Of a stretch of 64,000 nt of DNA, positions 58,062-64,000 are shown piece after piece; the first letter of the stretch is position 1; each line of letters starts with the position of its first letter. This DNA is from JACOMY01 sp046233115 (lineage in GTDB: Bacteria > Pseudomonadota > Alphaproteobacteria > Kiloniellales > JACOMY01), in the NCBI GenBank assembly GCA_046233115.1, contig JBJXHM010000019.1, positions 22,965-86,964 of the forward strand, read 5' to 3'. The notes below the pieces were generated by a model. The model did not search any database. It worked only from the letters and a program-made list of their open reading frames with translations, and had not been told where the DNA came from. Both the position numbers and the translations under genes were made by a program.

Positions 58062-58430
58062 CTAGAGGACTTCCGGCGCCAGCGACACGATCTTCATGTA
58101 GCGCCGGGCGCGCAGCTCGCGCGTCACCGGGCCGAAGATGCGGGTGCCGATGGGCTCGCCCTGCTTGTTGATCAAGACGGCCGCATTGCGGTCGAAACGG
58201 ATCACCGTACCGTCGTTGCGCTTGATGTCCTTGGCGGTGCGCACGACTACGGCCCGGTGCACGTCGCCCTTCTTCACGCGACCGCGCGGAATGGCTTCCT
58301 TCACCGAGACGACGATGATGTCGCCAATGCCGGCATACTTGCGCTTGGAGCCGCCCAGCACCTTGATGCACTGAACGCGGCGCGCACCGGAGTTGTCGGC
58401 GACCTCGAGGTTGCTTTGCATTTGAATCAT
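58062..58430 (-). CDS. rplN: 50S ribosomal protein L14
   Basis: 122 aa. MIQMQSNLEVADNSGARRVQCIKVLGGSKRKYAGIGDIIVVSVKEA and the C-terminal RELRARRYMKIVSLAPEVL; intersubunit-bridge protein and RsfS target. Confidence 0.98.
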   Translation of the reverse strand: MIQMQSNLEVADNSGARRVQCIKVLGGSKRKYAGIGDIIVVSVKEAIPRGRVKKGDVHRAVVVRTAKDIKRNDGTVIRFDRNAAVLINKQGEPIGTRIFGPVTRELRARRYMKIVSLAPEVL

Positions 58431-58485
58431 GGTTCGCTCCTCGGCGACCCGGACCGGACCGGAACCCTAGGGTCCCTGCCCTGCG

Positions 58486-58734
58486 TCAGGACGCAGCCTC
58501 CTCCTTCTCCACCAGCACTCGCCAAGTCTTCGTCTTGGAGATGGGCCGGCACTCCTCAATCTGCACCGTGTCGCCCAGCTTGAAGGCATTGGCCTCGTCG
58601 TGAGCGTGGTAGCGTTTCGAGCGGCGGATGAACTTCTTGTACAAGGGGTGGCGCACGCGACGCTCGACCAAGACGGTAACCGTCTTGTCCATCTTGTCAC
58701 TGACCACCAGACCTTGAAGCACGCGGCGCGGCAT
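58486..58734 (-). CDS. rpsQ: 30S ribosomal protein S17
   Basis: 82 aa, OB-fold primary 16S-binding protein: GLVVSDKMDKTVTVLVERRVRHPLYKKFIRRSKRYHAHDE and GDTVQIEECRPISKTKTWRV. Confidence 0.97.
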   Translation of the reverse strand: MPRRVLQGLVVSDKMDKTVTVLVERRVRHPLYKKFIRRSKRYHAHDEANAFKLGDTVQIEECRPISKTKTWRVLVEKEEAAS

Positions 58735-58755
58735 CGTCTTTAGTACTCCGTCAAA

Positions 58756-58947
58756 CTAACCCTGCAGCTTTTCGCTGAGGATGGTTTTGGTGCGCGCGAT
58801 ATCGCGGCGGACCTGCCCGACGCGCGCCGTGTTCTCCAACTGGCCCGAAGCCTGCTGAAAGCGCAGGTTGAAGGCCTCCTTACGCAGCTGGACCAGCGAT
58901 TCCTTCAGCTCGTCCGCGGTCTTGCTGCGCAGCTCTTCCGGCTTCAT
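58756..58947 (-). CDS. rpmC: 50S ribosomal protein L29
   Basis: 63 aa, two-helix protein at the tunnel exit where trigger factor and SRP dock. ELRSKTADELKESLVQLRKEAFNLRFQQASGQLENTARVGQVRRDIARTKTIL fits the family along its length. 5 bases after rplP. Confidence 0.96.
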   Translation of the reverse strand: MKPEELRSKTADELKESLVQLRKEAFNLRFQQASGQLENTARVGQVRRDIARTKTILSEKLQG

Positions 58948-58952
58948 GACCT

Positions 58953-59372
58953 CTAGCCCTCCTCACCGATACGGGCGATGAACTTGGTGCTGATCGGCAG
59001 CTTGGCGCCGGCCAGGCGGAAAGCCTCCTCGGCGACCTCGCGGCTGACGCCGTCCAGTTCAAACAGCACCCGACCGGGCTTCACCTTCGCGGCCCACCAC
59101 TCCGGCGTGCCCTTGCCCGAACCCATACGCACTTCGGCCGGCTTTGAGCTGACCGGAACGTCCGGGAACACGCGGATCCAGAGCTTTCCGACGCGGCGCA
59201 TGTGGCGGGTGATCGAGCGGCGAGCCGCCTCGATCTGGCGGGCCGACAGCCGGCCCGGCTCCTGCGCCTTCAGGCCGTAGGCCCCGAAGTTCAGCTCGGT
59301 ACCGCCCTTGGCAACGCCATGAATCCGGCCCTTGTGCTGCTTGCGATACTTGGTACGCTTCGGCGACAACAT
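58953..59372 (-). CDS. rplP: 50S ribosomal protein L16
   Basis: 139 aa. MLSPKRTKYRKQHKGRIHG and RIFPDVPVSSKPAEVRMGSGKGTPEWWAAKVKPGRVLFELDG-type core; organises the A-site tRNA elbow region. 3 bases after rpsC. Confidence 0.97.
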   Translation of the reverse strand: MLSPKRTKYRKQHKGRIHGVAKGGTELNFGAYGLKAQEPGRLSARQIEAARRSITRHMRRVGKLWIRVFPDVPVSSKPAEVRMGSGKGTPEWWAAKVKPGRVLFELDGVSREVAEEAFRLAGAKLPISTKFIARIGEEG

Positions 59373-59375
59373 GAC

Positions 59376-60134
59376 TTAAGCCTCCGCTCCACGCCGCTGC
59401 CGGCGCGGTTCCCTGTCGCGGTCGCGATCGCGACCGCCACCGCCACCCGGCGCACCGCTGCCCTGGAGCTCGGCCATGCGGCGCTCCTGGGCGGTAGGAT
59501 CATGAGCCATGATCTCGCCCTTGAAGATCCAGACCTTGACACCGCAAGTGCCGTAGGTGGTCTTCGCCGTCGCCTCGCCGTAGTCGATGTCGGCACGCAG
59601 CGTGTGCAGCGGCACGCGACCCTCGCGATACCACTCCATACGCGCGATCTCCGCACCGCCCAGACGGCCGCCGCAGTTGATGCGGATGCCCTCGGCGCCG
59701 AGGCGCATGGCGTTCTGCAGCGCCCGCTTCATGGCGCGGCGGAACGAAACGCGGCGCTCGAGCTGCTGAGCGATGTTCTCCGCCACCAGGGTGGCGTCGA
59801 TCTCGGGCTTGCGCACCTCGACGATGTTCAGCGCCACGTCGCCGCCGGCGAGCTGCTGCAGCTCGCTGCGCAGCTTCTCGATGTCCGCACCCTTCTTGCC
59901 GATCACCACACCCGGACGCGCCGAGTAGAGCGTGACGCGGGCCCGCTTGGCCGGCCGCTCGATGATGATCCGAGAGAGGCCCGCCGACTTCAGCTTCGGG
60001 TGATCCTGCAAGAACTTACGGATCTTCAGGTCCTCGGCCAGCATCTTGGCGTAGCCGCCGTCGGCGTACCAACGGCTGTCCCAGGTCCGGTTGACGCCGA
60101 GCCGCAGGCCGATGGGATTAACTTTGTGACCCAT
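59376..60134 (-). CDS. rpsC: 30S ribosomal protein S3
   Basis: 252 aa with KH domain (RPGVVIGKKGADIEKLRSELQ) and C-terminal S3 domain (RRMGKRAL-type FRRAMKRALQNAMRLGAEGIRINCGGRLGGAEIAR). mRNA-entry helicase component. Carries a Gly/Arg/Asp-rich tail (GGGGGRDRDRDREPRRQRRG) that is longer than in E. coli. Confidence 0.97.
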   Translation of the reverse strand: MGHKVNPIGLRLGVNRTWDSRWYADGGYAKMLAEDLKIRKFLQDHPKLKSAGLSRIIIERPAKRARVTLYSARPGVVIGKKGADIEKLRSELQQLAGGDVALNIVEVRKPEIDATLVAENIAQQLERRVSFRRAMKRALQNAMRLGAEGIRINCGGRLGGAEIARMEWYREGRVPLHTLRADIDYGEATAKTTYGTCGVKVWIFKGEIMAHDPTAQERRMAELQGSGAPGGGGGRDRDRDREPRRQRRGAEA

Positions 60135-60160
60135 GGTCTTTCTTCTCTGCTCCCCTAGTC

Positions 60161-60541
60161 CTAGGCCGCGTCGGCGGCTTCGCGCACGATGACCGTCAGC
60201 CGGCTCCAGGGCTTCATGATCTTCGCGCCGCGACCCCGCGCACGGGCACGGAACCGCTTCATGGTGAACGACTTGCCGACGAAGGCCTCGGCCACCACCA
60301 GACGGTCAACGTCAAGCTGATGGTTATTCTCGGCATTGGCGATGGCCGACTGCAGTGCCTTGCGCACGTCGCCGGCGATCCGCCGCTTGGAGAAGGCCAG
60401 TTCCGCCAGTGCCTGCTCGGCCGACATGCCCCGGATCTGCTGGCAGACCAGGTTCAGCTTCTGCGGCGAGACCCGAAGATTCCGGGTCATGGCCTTCGCC
60501 TCGTTCTCGGCACGCATATCGGGTGCCTTGGGCTTACCCAT
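60161..60541 (-). CDS. rplV: 50S ribosomal protein L22
   Basis: 126 aa; its hairpin lines the exit tunnel. RNLRVSPQKLNLVCQQIRGMSAEQALAELAFSKRRIA and FTMKRFRARARGRGAKIMKPWSRLTVIV. ATG at 60541 chosen; the longer frame runs back into rpsS. Confidence 0.97.
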   Translation of the reverse strand: MGKPKAPDMRAENEAKAMTRNLRVSPQKLNLVCQQIRGMSAEQALAELAFSKRRIAGDVRKALQSAIANAENNHQLDVDRLVVAEAFVGKSFTMKRFRARARGRGAKIMKPWSRLTVIVREAADAA

Positions 60542-60554
60542 CAGCCTCGTCCTC

Positions 60555-60833
60555 CTAGCGCCGCCGGGCCTTCTTGTCGGCGACGTGACCATAGAAAGTG
60601 CGGCTCGGCGAGAACTCGCCGAACTTGTGACCCACCATGTTCTCCGTCACCAACACCGGCAGAAATTTCTGGCCGTTGTAGACGCCGAAGGTCAGGCCGA
60701 CGAACTGCGGCATGATGGTCGAGCGTCGCGACCAGGTCTTGATGATCTCGTTACGGCCCGATCCGCGCGCGGCCTCTGCCTTCTTCAGCAGATAGCCATC
60801 GACGAAAGGACCCTTCCAGACAGAGCGTGCCAT
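60555..60833 (-). CDS. rpsS: 30S ribosomal protein S19
   Basis: 92 aa head protein. MARSVWKGPFVDGYLLKKAE, IKTWSRRSTIMPQFVGLTFGVYNG and VTENMVGHKFGEFSPSRTFYGH are diagnostic. Confidence 0.98.
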   Translation of the reverse strand: MARSVWKGPFVDGYLLKKAEAARGSGRNEIIKTWSRRSTIMPQFVGLTFGVYNGQKFLPVLVTENMVGHKFGEFSPSRTFYGHVADKKARRR

Positions 60834-60846
60834 TTAGCGCGGCCCC

Positions 60847-61683
60847 TTACCGTTTCTTCTTCGCGCTCGCACGGCGCACGATCAGTTTGTCCGTCCGCTT
60901 GTTGGAGCGGGTACGGAAACCCTTGGCCGGCTGGCCCCAGGGGCTCACCGGCTGGCGGCCGCCCTTGGTCCGGCCTTCACCACCGCCCAGCGGATGGTCG
61001 ACCGGGTTCATCGCGGTGCCGCGCACGGTCGGGCGGATGCCCAGCCAGCGCTTGCGACCCGCCTTGCCCAGCGACTCGTTCATGTGGTCGGCGTTCGACA
61101 CCGCACCAACGGTCGCCATGCACTCCTGACGCACCATGCGCACCTCGCCGGAAGCCAGGCGCAGCAGAGCATAGCCCTGGTCGCGGCCGACCAGCTGGAT
61201 GTAGGTGCCGGCCGAACGGGCGAGCTGCCCACCCTTGCCGATCTTCAGCTCGACGTTGTGCACGATCGTGCCGATCGGCATGCCCGACAGCGGCATGGCG
61301 TTGCCCGGCTTCACGTCGACCTTGGCACCGGCGATGACAATGTCGCCTGGGGCCAAGCGCTGCGGCGCCAGGATGTAGGCCCGCTCGCCGTCCTCGTACT
61401 CGATGAGCGCGATGAAGGCGGTACGGTTCGGATCGTACTCGAGCCGCTCGACCTTGGCCGGGACGTCCCACTTGCGGCGCTTGAAGTCGATCCGACGATA
61501 GCGCTGCTTGTGACCGCCACCGTGATGACGCACGGCGATGTGGCCCTGGTTGTCGCGACCGCCAGTCTTCTTCTTGCCCTCGGTCAGGCTCTTCTCCGGC
61601 TTGCCCTTCCAGAGATCGCGGCGGTCGACGAGGACCAGCTCGCGAAGTCCGGGGGTCACCGGATTGAATGTCTTCAAGGCCAT
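60847..61683 (-). CDS. rplB: 50S ribosomal protein L2
   Basis: 278 aa, near the peptidyl-transferase centre. LKTFNPVTPGLRELVLVDR, GRDNQGHIAVRHHGGGHKQRYRRIDFKR and the C-terminal RGTAMNPVDHPLGGGEGRTKGGRQPVSPWG (with the conserved His required for peptidyl transfer). Confidence 0.98.
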   Translation of the reverse strand: MALKTFNPVTPGLRELVLVDRRDLWKGKPEKSLTEGKKKTGGRDNQGHIAVRHHGGGHKQRYRRIDFKRRKWDVPAKVERLEYDPNRTAFIALIEYEDGERAYILAPQRLAPGDIVIAGAKVDVKPGNAMPLSGMPIGTIVHNVELKIGKGGQLARSAGTYIQLVGRDQGYALLRLASGEVRMVRQECMATVGAVSNADHMNESLGKAGRKRWLGIRPTVRGTAMNPVDHPLGGGEGRTKGGRQPVSPWGQPAKGFRTRSNKRTDKLIVRRASAKKKR

Positions 61684-61686
61684 GGA

Positions 61687-62019
61687 CTAGATCCCCGTGG
61701 TAATGTCGATCGTCTGGCCTTCGGCCAGGGTCACATAGGCCTTCTTGGTGGCAACCCGGCGCCCCAGCTGTCCACGAAAGCGCTTGACCTTGCCGTCGTT
61801 GCGCAGCGTGTTCACGGCCGTCACCTTGACCTTGAACAGGCCCTCGACGGCGGCCTTGATCTCGGGCTTGCTGGCGTCCAGAGGCACCATGAAGACCACT
61901 TGATTGTGCTGCGAGGCCAGGGTCGACTTCTCAGTCACCACCGGGCGGCGCAGCAGCTCGTACATGCGCTCCCCGGAGACCTTGGTCGCCGCAGCGCGGC
62001 GTGCGTATTTCCAACTCAT
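61687..62019 (-). CDS. rplW: 50S ribosomal protein L23
   Basis: 110 aa tunnel-exit protein with an N-terminal extension (SWKYARRAAATKVSGERMYELLRR) before the family core RPVVTEKSTL and VFMVPLDASKPEIKAAVEGLFKVKVTAVNTLRNDGK. Its start overlaps the rplD stop by 4 bases. Confidence 0.96.
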   Translation of the reverse strand: MSWKYARRAAATKVSGERMYELLRRPVVTEKSTLASQHNQVVFMVPLDASKPEIKAAVEGLFKVKVTAVNTLRNDGKVKRFRGQLGRRVATKKAYVTLAEGQTIDITTGI

Positions 62020-62636
62020 TTCAGGCGCGCCTCCAGGGCTGCGACGGCGTCGCGGGTCAGCACCAGGGTGTCCCGGCGCAGGATGTCCCGAACGTTGGCG
62101 CCCTGCTGCGGCAGCACATCCACCAGCGGGATGTTGCGCGCGGCGCGGGCGAAGCCCTCGTCCAGGTCGCTACCGTCGATGACCAGGACCGAGTTCCAGC
62201 CGAAGGCGTCAAACTTGGCGCGCAGCACCTTGGTCTTGGCATCCTCCAGCTTGGCCTGGTCCAGGATAACCAGCTGACCCGAGGCGGCCTTGACCGACAG
62301 CGCGGTCTTCAGCGCCAGACGGCGGAACTTCTTGGTCAGATCGTGCTCGTGCGAGCGGACCACCGGCCCGTGGGCCTTGCCGCCGCCACGCCGATGCGGG
62401 GTGCGGGCATTGCCCACGCGGGCGTTACCCGTACCCTTCTGACGGAAGAGCTTCTTGGTCGAGCCTTCAACCTCGCCGCGGCCCTTGCTCTTGTGCGTGC
62501 CCTGGCGGCGCTTGGCCATCTGCCAGTTCACGGCACGCGCCAGGACATCGGCCCGCGCCGGCAGCGCGAAGACCTCGTCGGCCAGCTCGATGTCGCCGGT
62601 CGTCGCCTGGTCGAGGGTTTGAACCTGTACCTTCAT
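62016..62636 (-). CDS. rplD: 50S ribosomal protein L4
   Basis: 206 aa; tunnel protein, and in E. coli also the autoregulator of the S10 operon. RRQGTHKSKGRGEVEGSTKKLFRQKGTGNARVGNARTPHRRGGG is the conserved loop. ATG at 62636; the upstream frame to 62798 is a shadow of rplC. Confidence 0.97.
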   Translation of the reverse strand: MKVQVQTLDQATTGDIELADEVFALPARADVLARAVNWQMAKRRQGTHKSKGRGEVEGSTKKLFRQKGTGNARVGNARTPHRRGGGKAHGPVVRSHEHDLTKKFRRLALKTALSVKAASGQLVILDQAKLEDAKTKVLRAKFDAFGWNSVLVIDGSDLDEGFARAARNIPLVDVLPQQGANVRDILRRDTLVLTRDAVAALEARLK

Positions 62637-62652
62637 GTCAAGCGCCGTCCTT

Positions 62653-63405
62653 CTACTCGCTCGCGCCCTCGGGCGGGGTCTCCGCCGCGGGCTCCTCAGC
62701 GGGCGCCGAGGCCGGGGCCTCGTCCGCCGGCGCGGTCTTGATCGCAGCCGGGAACGGCAGGTCGTCCATGCCGACACCCTTGACCGCGTCGCTGACAAGC
62801 ACCCAGCTCTCTTCCGCGCCGGGCACTGCGCCCTTCAGGAAGATCAGGCCGCGAGCCTCGTCGGTGCCGACCACGGTCAGGTTCTGCTTGGTCACCCGAA
62901 CGTCGCCCATGTGACCGGCCATCTTCTTGTTCTTGAAGACCTTGCCGGGATCCTGGCGCTGACCGGTCGAACCATGCGAACGGTGCGAGATGGAGACGCC
63001 GTGGGTGGCCCGCAAGCCGCCGAAGTTGTGGCGCTTCATCGCACCGGCAAAGCCCTTACCCTTGCTGGTACCGACGACGTCGACCTTCTGGCCCGCCAGG
63101 AAGTGCGTGACCAGGAGCTCGGCCCCGGGGTCGAGCAATGCGTCCTCGCTGACACGGAACTCCACGAGCTTGCGCTTGGGCTCCACCTTCGCCTTGGCGA
63201 AGTGGCCGCGCTGCGGCTTCGTCGTGTTCTTGACCTTGGCCTTGCCGACGCCGAGCTGGACGGCGGTGTAGCCGTCGGTATCCTGCCGGCGGACAGCCAC
63301 CACCTGACAGTCTTCGACCTTCAGCACGGTCACCGGGACATGCTCGCCGTTCTCGGTAAAGAAACGGGTCATGCCAAGTTTCTGCGCGATCAAACCGGTC
63401 CGCAT
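62653..63405 (-). CDS. rplC: 50S ribosomal protein L3
   Basis: 250 aa. MRTGLIAQKLGMTRFFTENGEHVPVTVL, HNFGGLRATHGVSISHRSHGSTGQRQDPGKVFKNKKMAGHMGD (with the methylated Gln context). Unusual for its Ala/Pro/Glu-rich C-terminal extension of about 35 residues (APADEAPASAPAEEPAAE), common in high-GC Alphaproteobacteria. Confidence 0.97.
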   Translation of the reverse strand: MRTGLIAQKLGMTRFFTENGEHVPVTVLKVEDCQVVAVRRQDTDGYTAVQLGVGKAKVKNTTKPQRGHFAKAKVEPKRKLVEFRVSEDALLDPGAELLVTHFLAGQKVDVVGTSKGKGFAGAMKRHNFGGLRATHGVSISHRSHGSTGQRQDPGKVFKNKKMAGHMGDVRVTKQNLTVVGTDEARGLIFLKGAVPGAEESWVLVSDAVKGVGMDDLPFPAAIKTAPADEAPASAPAEEPAAETPPEGASE

Positions 63406-63409
63406 CGCC

Positions 63410-63724
63410 TTAGCCCTTGAGCTTGATCTCGACGTCCACGCCAGCGGCGAGGTCGAGCTTCATCAGCGCGTCCACGGTCTGCGGCGTCGGATCGACGATA
63501 TCCAGGAGCCGCTTGTGCGTCCGCATTTCGAACTGCTCACGGCTCTTCTTGTCGACATGCGGCGAGCGGTTCACGGTGAAACGCTCGATCCGCGTGGGAA
63601 GAGGAATCGGGCCGCGGATCTGCGCACCGGTGCGCTTGGCCGTCGACACGATTTCGTGCGTCGACTGGTCCAGCACCCGATGATCGAAGGCCTTGAGCCT
63701 GATTCTGATGTTTTGGCTGTCCAT
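63410..63724 (-). CDS. rpsJ: 30S ribosomal protein S10
   Basis: 104 aa; also the NusE antitermination factor. NIRIRLKAFDHRVLDQSTHEIV, GPIPLPTRIERFTVNRSPHVDKKSREQFEMRTHKRLLDI. First gene of the S10 operon, with tuf immediately upstream. Confidence 0.98.
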   Translation of the reverse strand: MDSQNIRIRLKAFDHRVLDQSTHEIVSTAKRTGAQIRGPIPLPTRIERFTVNRSPHVDKKSREQFEMRTHKRLLDIVDPTPQTVDALMKLDLAAGVDVEIKLKG

Positions 63725-63747
63725 CTATTCGGCTTCTCAGATGCGAA

Positions 63748-63787
63748 GCGCCCCGGTCGTTCGGGCTGGCCGTTCAGGCCGGGGCGC
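63748..63787 (-). other. hairpin in the tuf-rpsJ gap
   Basis: GCGCCCCGG (63748-63756) pairs perfectly with CCGGGGCGC (63779-63787), a 9-bp stem around a 22-base partly self-complementary loop. On the transcribed strand it follows tuf and precedes rpsJ, with no T tract after it. It could be a processing or attenuation stem separating tuf from the S10 operon. Confidence 0.5.
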
Positions 63788-63821
63788 CCCTGCTGGTCTG
63801 TCCCTTACTACCTACCCGCCG

Positions 63822-64000
<179 letters not shown>

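Overview
The window is high-GC DNA from an alphaproteobacterium, probably of the Rhodospirillales (Rhodovibrionaceae/Kiloniellaceae-like). The evidence is an ATP12-family F1-ATPase chaperone, which is typical of Alphaproteobacteria and mitochondria. The ribosomal block also has the alphaproteobacterial order secY-adk-rpsM-rpsK-rpoA-rplQ, followed by a Do-like protease and rarA. Species-level assignment is inference; no 16S gene is present.

Layout. 0.1-3.5 kb: a phosphate-selective-type porin convergent with recQ. 3.7-6.1 kb: a tight four-gene membrane redox operon whose centre is a ferric-reductase-like heme membrane domain fused to a Rieske [2Fe-2S] domain. 6.2-19.1 kb: five consecutive RTX (calcium-binding nonapeptide) proteins with one shared C-terminal module. 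Two of them carry a 1130-bp 3' segment identical at every base, and the fifth begins with seven propeller-like repeats. 19.2-26.3 kb: an SDR oxidoreductase, a membrane-bound class III nucleotide cyclase, and a YhaO/YhaN-type nuclease-ATPase pair. 26.3-29.5 kb: a palindromic element, an O-methyltransferase, and a secreted cysteine-rich protein that lies between two diverged direct repeats. 29.5-33.1 kb: a polytopic membrane protein, a cupredoxin-like lipoprotein and a periplasmic beta-propeller protein. 33.3-38.4 kb: acylphosphatase, a HEPN-like small protein, both subunits of propionyl/acetyl-CoA carboxylase, and ATP12. 38.5-42.1 kb: AsmA-like protein, RluC-type pseudouridine synthase and CrcB. 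42.2-46.2 kb: a PKHD-type dioxygenase, a TetR regulator co-transcribed with an AidB-like acyl-CoA dehydrogenase, and an isochorismatase-fold protein that lacks all three catalytic residues. 46.3-64.0 kb: rarA, a DegP/Q-type protease, and the alpha, spc and S10 ribosomal operons back to the 3' end of tuf, all on the minus strand.

How the genes work together. The ribosomal half is conserved housekeeping DNA. The accessory half is dominated by export and envelope functions: the RTX array, the redox operon, the Cys-rich protein and the cupredoxin/propeller cluster. No type I secretion ABC/MFP/TolC genes lie in the window, so RTX export must depend on transporters encoded elsewhere. Most attractive for follow-up are the concerted evolution of the RTX 3' modules, the Rieske-ferric reductase operon, the Cys-rich secreted protein with its flanking repeats, and the triad-less isochorismatase-like protein with a palindrome in its promoter region. 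No tRNA, rRNA, CRISPR array or insertion sequence was seen.
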